Of a stretch of 64,000 nt of DNA, positions 9,288 to 18,432 are shown piece by piece (the stretch's first letter is position 1; every line of letters begins with the position of its first letter). This DNA is from Flavobacterium sp. J27 (GTDB lineage Bacteria; Bacteroidota; Bacteroidia; Flavobacteriales; Flavobacteriaceae). Location: NCBI RefSeq assembly GCF_004303025.1, contig NZ_PJQW01000016.1, positions 2,413 through 66,412 of the forward strand, in the 5' to 3' direction. The translations under genes and the position numbers were made by a program. The notes below the pieces were generated by a model, which did not search any database, was not told the origin of the DNA, and worked only from the letters and a program-made list of their open reading frames with translations.

Positions 9288-9314
9288 TAATTAATTATGT
9301 AGAGATATCAAAAG

Positions 9315-9343
9315 AGCCATCAGAAAATAACTGATGGCTTTTT
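9315..9343. terminator. Bidirectional terminator between the pectate lyase and tssF
   Basis: AGCCATCAG and CTGATGGCT form a 9-bp stem around a 7-base loop. A T-run follows on the + strand, and AAAAG before the stem gives a T-run on the - strand. It can end both the lyase transcript and the T6SS operon, whose last stop codon is 3 bp away. Confidence 0.85.
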
Positions 9344-9345
9344 AT

Positions 9346-11199
9346 TTATTGTGTGTAGATTACTCGAAAAGGAACTACATTTAAAGCTCTTTTTTCAATC
9401 ATTAGTTTTAAATCTTCACTTAAGAAATTCCATTCTTCATCAGAATAATGTTCTTTGTTAGATTGTGTTAAATGAATGTCTATAGTGGGCGTATAACCAA
9501 TATTGTTATCAAAACCAGTTTGAATCCCATTTTTTATTTCTATTTTTTCAACGGCTTCACCAAAATGATTTTTACATAAAATAATAATATCTTGTCGTGT
9601 TACAACTCTTTGATTAGAAATTAAATTTTCACGATAAGCATAAATCTTTTCTGAGTTTGTTAATTCGTTTCTTCCACCAACGGTGCTTGATAACAACATG
9701 ATACTGTCTTTATCAAAATCAGCTCCTTTAAATACATTAAATTTACTGAAAGTACTTAATTTATTAGCATCTTCTCCATTTGTAGTCCAATATTTTATAA
9801 ATAGTACTCCTTTTTCTTTTGATTTTTCAGTATTTAAAACTAAATAAGGATTGTTTAAATTTTGCATCCCAATTTGAGCCATTTTTCCTTTAAATCGAGC
9901 AATAATTTGATTGATTTCTTTCAAGTTATTATCGGTGAAATCTTGACCTAAACGAGAAAAAGCAGCCGCTTCATCACGAATCAAATCAATTAAGTAATTA
10001 ATTTCTTCCGATGCATTTCTTTCATCAAAACGAGCTACACCTCCAAAACGTAAATAGGCATAATTTTCATCTTCTGGTTCAATGTTGTTGGTAATAACAT
10101 CAAATTCCTTATTGCTGTCATTTAAGACTGAAAATAATTCCAGAAAATAATCATCATTTAGTTTTAAAGGATAAATATCTAATAACTCTTTAATGTTTCC
10201 TTGTGTTTCATTAAGTTTTTTATTAACAACTGGGAAACAGTTGTTGGAACAGAAAATATCTGATAAAATGGATGGACCAATAACATTAGGGAATTGAATT
10301 TTAATCCATAAAATGTCTTTTTCGCTTTTTAACTTCTCTAATTCTTTTTTAGGTAAAAAAGTTTCAAATTCATCAGGAAAAAGTGCTTCAGTATCGTTAA
10401 TTTGAATAATGTCTTGTACTGAAATAAAATTTTTTTCATAAAACTCATTTGCATGCTCTTCAATCTTATGAATATGATAAATATCGTGTTGTTTTAAATC
10501 ATATATTTTTTTCTCATTTTCATCAATATTATACCCTTGTTTTATAGTTAAAGGAATATTATTTAAAGACCATTTTGATCTAGGTAAAAAATGATAAAAT
10601 TTGGTTCTTTCCGCTACATTTTTTAAATAGAAATAAAACATTAAATCCTTTAAAGTACCATTTCCTTCATGTTTTAATCCTAACCAAATAGTTCCATGTG
10701 GGGTTTGTTTCAAATATTCTTTTTCTGAAATAAACTCTCTAAATTGATTTTTTACAATTTCCTGAACACCATTAGGTAAAACTACATAGTTTAATTTATT
10801 TCTATTCAGTTTAATAGGAAGGGTAGGTCCGAAATGATAATTTTTTATAAAATTTTCAATTGGGTTGTATGGGTTAGGCTGTTTCTTTTGAATGAAAAAT
10901 TGATGATAATCGTGTAGCGTGGTTTCGTCTTCTACTGGGTAAGCTCTTAAAATGCCTCTTGCAGGTGTAGCTTTTGCAGAAGCTGTAGGTGTTAAAATAT
11001 CTACTAAGCGTTCTGTCATTCTTCTTCTGCTTGAAAAAATTTCATTTGATATTTTTTCTAATTCTTTGGCGCATACATCAAATAGAAGGTTTACAATAGG
11101 ATCAAATACATTTTCTAATTCTACGTCGCTGTAGCCCCACTTTTTAGCAGCGCGTTTCAGCATTCTATCTTTAATTTGATCTTTTGATAATGAATTCAT
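9346..11199 (-). CDS. tssF: T6SS baseplate protein TssF
   Basis: A 617-residue protein whose first 80 residues carry the TssF/VasA pattern: a helical start, then FDPIVNLLFDVCAKELEKIS and RMTERLVDILTP followed by ATPARGILRAYP. TssF forms the wedge of the T6SS baseplate with TssG, TssE and TssK and is cytoplasmic. The length fits the family. It is the last gene of the - strand T6SS operon, 11 bp after tssE, and ends in a bidirectional terminator. Confidence 0.88.
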   Translation of the reverse strand: MNSLSKDQIKDRMLKRAAKKWGYSDVELENVFDPIVNLLFDVCAKELEKISNEIFSSRRRMTERLVDILTPTASAKATPARGILRAYPVEDETTLHDYHQFFIQKKQPNPYNPIENFIKNYHFGPTLPIKLNRNKLNYVVLPNGVQEIVKNQFREFISEKEYLKQTPHGTIWLGLKHEGNGTLKDLMFYFYLKNVAERTKFYHFLPRSKWSLNNIPLTIKQGYNIDENEKKIYDLKQHDIYHIHKIEEHANEFYEKNFISVQDIIQINDTEALFPDEFETFLPKKELEKLKSEKDILWIKIQFPNVIGPSILSDIFCSNNCFPVVNKKLNETQGNIKELLDIYPLKLNDDYFLELFSVLNDSNKEFDVITNNIEPEDENYAYLRFGGVARFDERNASEEINYLIDLIRDEAAAFSRLGQDFTDNNLKEINQIIARFKGKMAQIGMQNLNNPYLVLNTEKSKEKGVLFIKYWTTNGEDANKLSTFSKFNVFKGADFDKDSIMLLSSTVGGRNELTNSEKIYAYRENLISNQRVVTRQDIIILCKNHFGEAVEKIEIKNGIQTGFDNNIGYTPTIDIHLTQSNKEHYSDEEWNFLSEDLKLMIEKRALNVVPFRVIYTQ

Positions 11200-11210
11200 T
11201 GTTTGTTTTT

Positions 11211-11642
11211 TTATTTAAACGAAAAGGGTGCTAAATAGTACGAGCTTTTAAAATAATAAGGTTGGTTCGTTTTTTTAATGACGCCATAAACAATAATATC
11301 TAATCTTTTTTTTACTCTAATGTTCGTTTCGTAGCTCAGGGTGTTTTCATTAACCCCTAAAGTAACTTCAGTAACTTTTAATCTTTTTTCGTATTGATTT
11401 ACTTTTTCATGTACCGATTCGCGAATCATGTCTTTTAGCTTATTTGGATTCGCTAATAAATTAAAATCGGTTTCCCAAATAACCGTACCAAATCCATCAT
11501 CATACTTGTATTCTCCAAATATTGTGGAAATAATAACAGAAATGAATTGGGCTAATGATTCTTCAATAGTTACTTTAGCAGCATCATTTCCATTACTTAG
11601 CTTTTTGTAATCGAAAGGTATTTTATAGTACAAGTCTTTCAT
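11211..11642 (-). CDS. tssE: T6SS baseplate protein TssE (gp25-like)
   Basis: A 143-residue protein with the gp25/TssE layout: an N-terminal helix (ESLAQFISVIISTIFGEYKYDDGFGT), a W-E-x-D-F motif (VIWETDFNLL), and a C-terminal sheet ending in a KKRLDIIVYG-like strand. It is homologous to phage T4 gp25, which starts sheath polymerisation at the baseplate. Its start overlaps the end of clpV by 20 bp, and tssF follows after 11 bp. Confidence 0.88.
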   Translation of the reverse strand: MKDLYYKIPFDYKKLSNGNDAAKVTIEESLAQFISVIISTIFGEYKYDDGFGTVIWETDFNLLANPNKLKDMIRESVHEKVNQYEKRLKVTEVTLGVNENTLSYETNIRVKKRLDIIVYGVIKKTNQPYYFKSSYYLAPFSFK

Positions 11643-14082
11643 TTGTTACTGCAAATTTTAATTCTTCATTTTCATCTAAAGTTACTTTCACAGTATCACC
11701 TTTAGTAATCTCATTAGCAATAATCATTCGCGAAAGCGGTCTTTTTAATTTATTTCTAATGGTACCTTTAATAGGTCTTGCGCCATATTCTGGGCTAAAT
11801 CCTTGCAAGGCTATTTTTTCTTTGTCTTCTTCGCTAATCTCTAATGTAATGTCTAGTTTCTCTAATAATTGTAAAAGCTCTTTTTTAAGATGAATGTCAA
11901 AAATTCTAGAAACACTTTTTACATTAATAGGAGCAAATGGAATAATTTCTGTTAAACGTCCTAAAAACTCAGGTCTGAAATAACCTGTCATTAATTGAAT
12001 TAAGTCGTTAGATTTTGGAATAATGTCTTTTTCGAAAGATTGTACAATATAGTCAGAACCAATATTTGAAGTAAACAAAACAACTGAATTTGAAAAATCG
12101 CCTTCTTTTCCTAAACGATCGTGTAATTTTCCTTCATCTAGAATTTGTAAGAAGACATCAAATACCGATTTGTGTGCTTTTTCTATTTCATCAAATAGTA
12201 CTAATGAATATGGTTTTTGTCTGATTTTGTTTACTAATAAACCACCTTCTTCATAACCTACATAACCAGGAGGTGCACCATATAATAAAGCAGCAGAATG
12301 TTCTTCTTTAAATTCCGACATGTCTAAACGAATAATGGCGTTTTCATCTCCAAATAAGAAGTCTGCTAAAGATTTTGCTAATTCAGTTTTACCCGTTCCT
12401 GTAGGTCCTAAAAAGAAAAACGAACCAATAGGTTGTCCTGGTTTTGTTAAACCAGAACGCGATTCCATGATAGCATCAGAAACTACTTTGACCGCATGAT
12501 CTTGTCCAATAACTCGTCTTTTTAGGGTGTTTTCAATATCCAATAATCGCTCTCTTTCGTCTGATTTTACTTTTCCCGCAGGAATTCCTGTTATATCAGA
12601 AACTACTACCGATAAATGAGAACCTAATACTTCATTTTCAACTTCTTCCAGTTTTTCTAAATCAGTTAGAATATCATAAATGAAATTTATTTTAGCATCA
12701 TGATTTTCTAAAGCATCAAAGTGAGCATTATTTTCTTCATTTTCATAGATTAATTTACCTGTTTTTTGAAGAATGTCATTTAATAACCAAGTAATTCTTT
12801 CTTCCTTTTCATTGATTTCTTCAATAGTATGTAAAGCATCGGCCTGATTTTTTAAATCGGGTAATTCCTTTTTAATAGTTTCTTTGGCTACCTTTAAAGA
12901 AGACATTGTTCTATCGATTAAGTCTAATGCCGAATCAGGTAATGATTTCTCTTTTAAATATCTTTTGGCTAAGCGAATGGCTTCTTTCTGGCTTTCGTCA
13001 GAAATGGTAAAATCGTGATGTTTTTGATAAGATTCAATAATACTAGAAATCATTCTAAACGCTAATTCTTGATTGGGTTCTTTAATTTCTAATGTTTCAA
13101 ATCGTCTCGATAAAGCATCGTCTTTTGCTAGTGTTTTTCTAAATTTTTCTGGAGTTGTAGCACCTATAAAAGTAATTACCCCTTTTGATAATTCCGACTT
13201 TATAATACTGGCTATACCAGAACCTTGATTAGAATCGAAAAGTTCGTGGATATCGTCGATAAAAAGAATTGGTTTTTCAACTGTTTTTAATTCATTGAAA
13301 ATCTTTTGCAAACGATCTTCTACTTCTCCTTTGTAAGAAGCACCAGCGAATAAGGCACCTATGTTTATTTCGTAAACGGAAGCATGATCGAAAGCATTTA
13401 AAATATTTTTAGTAGCAATCTTTTTGCAAAACCCTTCAATTAAAGCTGATTTTCCTACACCTGGTTCACCAGTTATAATAACGTGTGGTTTTAACTTTCG
13501 GTTTAATATTTCTGTAATTGTTTTCAACTCTTCATCTCTTCCTATAATTGTATGCTCTTCATTTTTTGCAATATTTTGTAATCGATTGATACAATATTTA
13601 GATACAGCATTTGAAGCGGTAGAAGAAGTAGATGTATTTGTAAATTGTATATCTGGACTTTTAATCGTTGTGCCAGATTGATATAATTCTATAATCGTAG
13701 ACGCAGTAATAGGTAACGATTTTAATTGATCGTGTGAAAAACCAATCCCAGGTGTTATTGCTGCGGTAAGAATGGCAGGAAAAACACTGATGTTGTGTTT
13801 TTGTTCAAAATTTTCAGCTTCTTCTAAAACAATAGTGGCACTTTCATCAGCTTCTGGTGAATCTGAAGGTTTGGTTGTTTTTGGATATTCACTTATTCGT
13901 ATATCGGCCCATTCATCTAAATAGAAAACATCTACGCCTTTAGTGTCTAATTCTTTTAAAAAATCAAATTGTTGATTTAGAATGGCTTTCAACACATGTG
14001 CAGCGTGATATTTGGCATTTAAATTTTCTTTTGCATATTGTTTGGCTATGTGAATGATTTGTGATGTTATTTCTACAGACAT
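11623..14082 (-). CDS. tssH: T6SS sheath-disassembly AAA+ ATPase TssH (ClpV)
   Basis: An 819-residue Clp/Hsp100 protein. It has an N-terminal Clp-N-like region (about 1-150), a first AAA domain with Walker A GEPGVGKS near residue 205 and Walker B-like ILFIDDIHE, a middle coiled-coil insert, and a second AAA domain with GPTGTGKTE near residue 557. ClpV unfolds contracted TssB/TssC sheath so that it can be reused. Within a T6SS operon this is TssH rather than the general chaperone ClpB; the diverged N-terminal domain agrees. It lies between tssO and tssE. Confidence 0.9.
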   Translation of the reverse strand: MSVEITSQIIHIAKQYAKENLNAKYHAAHVLKAILNQQFDFLKELDTKGVDVFYLDEWADIRISEYPKTTKPSDSPEADESATIVLEEAENFEQKHNISVFPAILTAAITPGIGFSHDQLKSLPITASTIIELYQSGTTIKSPDIQFTNTSTSSTASNAVSKYCINRLQNIAKNEEHTIIGRDEELKTITEILNRKLKPHVIITGEPGVGKSALIEGFCKKIATKNILNAFDHASVYEINIGALFAGASYKGEVEDRLQKIFNELKTVEKPILFIDDIHELFDSNQGSGIASIIKSELSKGVITFIGATTPEKFRKTLAKDDALSRRFETLEIKEPNQELAFRMISSIIESYQKHHDFTISDESQKEAIRLAKRYLKEKSLPDSALDLIDRTMSSLKVAKETIKKELPDLKNQADALHTIEEINEKEERITWLLNDILQKTGKLIYENEENNAHFDALENHDAKINFIYDILTDLEKLEEVENEVLGSHLSVVVSDITGIPAGKVKSDERERLLDIENTLKRRVIGQDHAVKVVSDAIMESRSGLTKPGQPIGSFFFLGPTGTGKTELAKSLADFLFGDENAIIRLDMSEFKEEHSAALLYGAPPGYVGYEEGGLLVNKIRQKPYSLVLFDEIEKAHKSVFDVFLQILDEGKLHDRLGKEGDFSNSVVLFTSNIGSDYIVQSFEKDIIPKSNDLIQLMTGYFRPEFLGRLTEIIPFAPINVKSVSRIFDIHLKKELLQLLEKLDITLEISEEDKEKIALQGFSPEYGARPIKGTIRNKLKRPLSRMIIANEITKGDTVKVTLDENEELKFAVTNERLVL

Positions 14083-14104
14083 TTTTTTATAGTTATCAAA
14101 ATTT

Positions 14105-14617
14105 TTAATTAAATCTTGAACCTACACTAAGAGCTTGTAAGTTTCTTTCTAACGATTTGTTGTCTTCTTTTAAACTTTCGTTTTCTCTTTTTAGGTTCTC
14201 GATTTCTTTTTCAGCGTCTTTGGTTAACAGCAGCCTTTTTTTTGTGTTTACAAACTCTTTAGTTGTAATTATTATATTTTGATATAAAGCAGGGTTTATT
14301 GTAGAATCTTTAGGAATACTCTCACTTAATTCTTTTAATTCATAACCAATAGATTGTTCAATAAATTGAAAACTTAATGGTGCTTTGTCTAAAGAATCAA
14401 CTAGTTTTCCTATTTCTTCCATTTTTAAGGTAAATTCTTTGTTGAAATTGAACTGAGAATTCATTCTGTCATTTTCATTTTTTAACACTTCATTTTCTTT
14501 TAAAGGAAGTTTAAAATTGAAAAATATAGCGGCAATTAATACTCCTGTTGTTATAAAAAACATTAATAGGAATAATAAAAATGCATTACGACGTTCTTTT
14601 TTATTTAAAATATCCAT
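14105..14617 (-). CDS. tssO: T6SS membrane protein TssO
   Basis: A 170-residue protein with one N-terminal membrane helix (about residues 12-34), a helical middle part, and a C-terminal coiled coil rich in E, K and L (about 133-165). This matches TssO of Bacteroidota T6SS (subtype iii), which lacks the TssJLM membrane complex and is thought to use TssN-TssR instead. It sits between tssK and tssH, spaced 14 and 22 bp. The name rests on topology, size and position. Confidence 0.75.
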   Translation of the reverse strand: MDILNKKERRNAFLLFLLMFFITTGVLIAAIFFNFKLPLKENEVLKNENDRMNSQFNFNKEFTLKMEEIGKLVDSLDKAPLSFQFIEQSIGYELKELSESIPKDSTINPALYQNIIITTKEFVNTKKRLLLTKDAEKEIENLKRENESLKEDNKSLERNLQALSVGSRFN

Positions 14618-14631
14618 AGTTGTTTGTAGTT

Positions 14632-15813
14632 TTAATCAGCTAAAAATGTTGGTGAAGAATCTATATCATTATCGTCGCTACCAAATAAACCAGTAGATTT
14701 ACGATCGTTTTTCAAAATATTTTCATTTACAAAAATACCAGCATCACGTTTTTTACCGATATAATCTAGTTGGTTTAAAATAGAGAATAATTCATCTATT
14801 TTGGTCATGAAATCGTTTACTTGTGCTACAACTGCTTCAATGTCATACGCTTTGTATTTCACATTTATGGTGTCTGTAAAAAGTCTTTCATAGTCGCCAC
14901 TAGTAATGTCAGTCCATTCAGAAAAATAATTAAATAACATTTCTTTTCCGTCTCCAGAAAAATAATCAAAACTGTTTTTTACTGAACGACTTAAGCTAAT
15001 CACGTTATTTAATACATCAAACGGTTTTAAATTATAGTTAATCCACTTGTTTTTAGTGATATGTAGTTCTACAAATCGAAGCGCTTTATCGCAAACATCA
15101 AAAACCATGTTAGCAATTACATTTTCATCTTCGTTATTATTTCTGAATTTGATTTTGCGATTAATTTGAATAGCATAAAACTCTAATTGTTTGAAAAATA
15201 AATCGTACGTTTCAAATAAAGTAATTAAACTGGGATGGCTATTTAAAGTTAAACAAGGAGGAATGTAATTTGTTATTATTTCATATCCATCTGACGAAGT
15301 TTTAAACTTTGCAATTGGAAATTGTAAGGCTCCTATATTATTTTGATTTACTTCACTTTCTAAAACGGTGCTTAAGCTATATTTTGGAAGTGCATGAGGA
15401 AATCGAGGAGGTACTTCTTCCATGTTTTGTTCACCAGAAGGTACGCGAGTATAAGGATCAACATTTAAAAGTAAAAAATAATTATTTTCTTTTAAATCAA
15501 AATCTTTCAATTCTATTTTTTCTGAAAATTCACCTGTAAAATCAGTAATTTCTATTCTTCCCCCTGCTGGAGTTATTGCTTTAAGTGTTTTAATAGAAAC
15601 ACTTAATTCGTTATGCGCATCAATTGAAATTGTATACTGAAAAGGACGACTTAAATGAGTTGAAAGTAATCCATAATGTAATTCATTTACTTCTAAATTT
15701 CTTGCGTCTCGAATAGAGTCTTCTAAGTTGTCTTGGAGTTCGATGAAATGTTTTTTATTGATTTTCATTCCATCAATCCAATTCACTGGAAAATGTTTGA
15801 TGTTTTCTGCCAT
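14632..15813 (-). CDS. tssK: T6SS baseplate protein TssK
   Basis: A 393-residue protein starting at the ATG at 15813 (MAENIKHFPVNWIDGMKINKKHF). A longer reading from a TTG at 15837 would overlap tssN and is less likely. The opening resembles TssK/VasE, where the first segment carries a V-x-W-x-x-G-M-x-[IL]-x-x-x-H-F pattern. TssK links the baseplate to the membrane complex. The rest is a beta shoulder domain followed by helices, as expected. It lies between tssN and tssO in the same operon. Confidence 0.85.
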   Translation of the reverse strand: MAENIKHFPVNWIDGMKINKKHFIELQDNLEDSIRDARNLEVNELHYGLLSTHLSRPFQYTISIDAHNELSVSIKTLKAITPAGGRIEITDFTGEFSEKIELKDFDLKENNYFLLLNVDPYTRVPSGEQNMEEVPPRFPHALPKYSLSTVLESEVNQNNIGALQFPIAKFKTSSDGYEIITNYIPPCLTLNSHPSLITLFETYDLFFKQLEFYAIQINRKIKFRNNNEDENVIANMVFDVCDKALRFVELHITKNKWINYNLKPFDVLNNVISLSRSVKNSFDYFSGDGKEMLFNYFSEWTDITSGDYERLFTDTINVKYKAYDIEAVVAQVNDFMTKIDELFSILNQLDYIGKKRDAGIFVNENILKNDRKSTGLFGSDDNDIDSSPTFLAD

Positions 15814-15821
15814 AATTTTTT

Positions 15822-16685
15822 TTATATACGTTGACAAATGATGGTAGCTCCATCTTTGATATTGTTTGTGTCGATTGCTAGTTCAGGATCAATGTATTCA
15901 GAGGAACTGAACCATTTTGGTTTGGAGTAAAAATACCATCCATACGGCTGGTTTTTTTCATCTACAAAATGAATTTGACTATTAGGATTTTTTTCGTTGT
16001 AGTCATTTATAAAATAATAAAACAGTCTTCCAAAATCAATAGCTCTTGGAGCTTTAACTTTAAAATTGATGATTTGAGTATCGGTTGCTTTCTTTTGAAA
16101 AACTAAATTTAAAATAATAATGTTTTTCATTTCTGAAACTTTAGGAGAAGGATATTTATCGTTTAATGGGTAAAACCATCTTTTGTGTAGTTTAACTGGT
16201 ATAGATATAGAATATTCAAATAATTTATAACAAAAAGTAGGTAGAAAGAAGAAAATCAAACTACTTAATAAATAAAGTGAAAACTCACCATCTAGGAAGA
16301 ATTTTGTAATCACGTATGTAAATGCAGCTAAAAATAAACTTGTTGAGAAAGCAATACCTAGTTCACCTAAGAAATTTTTAACTTCAAACTTCTTGAAAGT
16401 ATCATGAAATGTTTTCAAATGAGCAATTCCGGCTATTGCAAAATAGACTTGAAATGAAATTAAGCGTTGATTTAAACTAGTGTTTTTTAAATTATATAAT
16501 ATGAAAGAAAATACAATAAAAATTGCTACCTGAATTAAAATATAGAAATAGTATTTTTTTCGTTGTTGTTTGAATTTTGGTATTTTACTTCCAATAAAAA
16601 TATTGATTACTAATGCGATAGCAATTAATAACAATAAGTATATTAATTCTTGACCAAAGTTGAAATAATTGAAATATTTTTTCAT
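15822..16685 (-). CDS. tssN: T6SS multi-pass membrane protein TssN
   Basis: A 287-residue protein with four or five membrane helices in the first 165 residues (about 11-32, 45-65, 76-92, 105-128, 133-155), then a soluble C-terminal part of about 120 residues including PYGWYFYSKPKW. This is the topology of TssN, found in Bacteroidota T6SS and thought to replace part of the proteobacterial membrane complex. It starts directly after the tssG stop and precedes tssK. Confidence 0.8.
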   Translation of the reverse strand: MKKYFNYFNFGQELIYLLLLIAIALVINIFIGSKIPKFKQQRKKYYFYILIQVAIFIVFSFILYNLKNTSLNQRLISFQVYFAIAGIAHLKTFHDTFKKFEVKNFLGELGIAFSTSLFLAAFTYVITKFFLDGEFSLYLLSSLIFFFLPTFCYKLFEYSISIPVKLHKRWFYPLNDKYPSPKVSEMKNIIILNLVFQKKATDTQIINFKVKAPRAIDFGRLFYYFINDYNEKNPNSQIHFVDEKNQPYGWYFYSKPKWFSSSEYIDPELAIDTNNIKDGATIICQRI

Positions 16686-17612
16686 TTATAATATAGTTGA
16701 TATTCCTAGTCTTGATTTGTACTCTTGTTCTCCCATGGCAAATGCCTGGTCTTTTTTGTTTAAAATAACATCAAAAGAATATTGAACATGAAAGGGTAAA
16801 AATAGATTAAAAAAGTTATTTAAAAAAGATTCCATTTGCTGATTTTGAAAGTATTTACTTAAATCTTTTGACTTTTTTAATGGGCCAATAATGAAATTAT
16901 ATTTTTTAAGAAAAATTCTTTCCGAACTCTCCAATGTGGTGTTTATTCCCATAATTAAATCGCTAGAGTTGTCATTATTGTCGTTTACTTTTTCAAGTTT
17001 AATATAACTCGTTTTATAGGTTACTTTTTCGTTTATAATTTGTTCTAAAATGGAGACAATCTCATCCATGTTTTGATTAGAATTGTCTTTTAATTGTAAT
17101 AAGGCATAAAACATTTTTACAACTAATTCATTTGGAACATCTTCATTGAAAACTAAAATAGTTTTTATAATGTCTACTATTCCATTTGCATTTAAATTAG
17201 AAAAGAAGTGATTTTCATTTTGTTCAATAGCATGCCTAAATCGAAAAAGTTCATTTTCGATAGGATTAAAGAAATTTCTGGCATCTTTTTCTTCTTTTTT
17301 TCTAGTTTTAAACTCCTCAACTGGATTTGAGTAAATGTCTGTATTTCTATAATTGTGAGAGATGCTTTCTGGTAAAACATCATAAAAACCATCTCTGCTA
17401 ATATCTATATTTAAAAGATCGGTATCAATAGCATCTCTATTTATGGTCATTTTGTCTTTACTGAACTTTCTGTAAAAGAGACCTTTTGAGTTGATAATTA
17501 TATTTTCATCATCTACATGATTTTTTAATAAAGAATCAAACAATAGTTCTACTTTTAAATCAAATACTGTTAATGCTCTATGATTTTTTATAAAGGTATT
17601 TTCTTTATTCAT
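16686..17612 (-). CDS. tssG: T6SS baseplate protein TssG (probable)
   Basis: A 308-residue soluble protein. The C-terminal end EYKSRLGISTIL fits the R-L-G-x-x-T-x-L tail typical of TssG, and a GFYDVLPESISHNY segment near residue 75 is reminiscent of baseplate proteins. Overall identity to proteobacterial TssG is expected to be low. TssF and TssE are in the same operon, and a TssG is needed for a complete wedge, which supports the call. Its start overlaps the NlpC/P60 gene by 8 bp, and tssN follows with no gap. Confidence 0.65.
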   Translation of the reverse strand: MNKENTFIKNHRALTVFDLKVELLFDSLLKNHVDDENIIINSKGLFYRKFSKDKMTINRDAIDTDLLNIDISRDGFYDVLPESISHNYRNTDIYSNPVEEFKTRKKEEKDARNFFNPIENELFRFRHAIEQNENHFFSNLNANGIVDIIKTILVFNEDVPNELVVKMFYALLQLKDNSNQNMDEIVSILEQIINEKVTYKTSYIKLEKVNDNNDNSSDLIMGINTTLESSERIFLKKYNFIIGPLKKSKDLSKYFQNQQMESFLNNFFNLFLPFHVQYSFDVILNKKDQAFAMGEQEYKSRLGISTIL

Positions 17613-18186
17613 TTTCTTTGTCGTTTTTCAATCTTCCAGAAACTACATAAAACTTTCTCCAATAATCACTTTTTAAATCAGAAATAGAGGCTCCTCCTGC
17701 TAAATTTGCATTGAAAAACTTATTGTTTTTTAAGTAAATACCCACATGACTAATTATTCTTTCATCAGTAATTCTGAAGAATACTAGGTCGCCTTCTTTT
17801 AAGTTTTTAGTTAACTTAAATAGATGGAAGCGTTTGTCCAATCCCATTTGTTCAGCTGTTCGGGGTAATTCACAATTGTATACTTCTTTGAATAAACGTT
17901 GCATTAAAGCAGAACAGTCTATGCCTTGTTTGGTTTCTCCACCATAGACATATTTTGTGCCTTCCCATTCTTTGATAAACTTGTATAATTTTCCATTAAT
18001 TATTTCGTCTTTTTCGACGTCTAATTTTTTTGAAAAGTATATTTTGTCTGCTTCAGGAACAGGGTCATAAACTACATAATTTGCTTTTTCTTCGTAAACG
18101 TTTTCATTGTAATAAGTAGACGTGCCTTTTTTTGATCCACAGTTAATTAATAGGAATGAAAAAAAGAGCAAAGCTATAATCTTCAT
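17605..18186 (-). CDS. NlpC/P60 peptidase lipoprotein, first gene of the T6SS operon
   Basis: A 193-residue lipoprotein with a lipobox-like INC (Cys 16) and an NlpC/P60 domain (about residues 70-180). The catalytic Cys is in QGIDCSALMQ, the His probably in ISHVGIYL, and the third polar residue near FNANLAGG. NlpC/P60 enzymes cut peptide stems of peptidoglycan. As the first gene of the T6SS operon, overlapping tssG by 8 bp, it may open the cell wall for assembly of the secretion apparatus. It could instead fill the slot of the T6SS lipoprotein TssQ, but I cannot show that. Confidence 0.75.
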   Translation of the reverse strand: MKIIALLFFSFLLINCGSKKGTSTYYNENVYEEKANYVVYDPVPEADKIYFSKKLDVEKDEIINGKLYKFIKEWEGTKYVYGGETKQGIDCSALMQRLFKEVYNCELPRTAEQMGLDKRFHLFKLTKNLKEGDLVFFRITDERIISHVGIYLKNNKFFNANLAGGASISDLKSDYWRKFYVVSGRLKNDKENE

Positions 18187-18432
18187 TGTATGTTATTTGT
18201 TTGTCGTTGAAACTAACTACAATAGTATGGGTTTTTATTAAAAAAAACAAGTGTTTTTAGTAGAAATATCTTTCAAAAAGAGTAATATTTTTTTATGTTG
18301 AAAATTCTTGTTTTAAGAAATAAAATGAAATTAAAGATATGTATTTTAATAAAAGAAAATTCCTATTTTTGGTAAAATTTATATTTAACCTTTCTAAAAA
18401 CTACTTTAATTTAAAAGTAATTGAATAGCACT

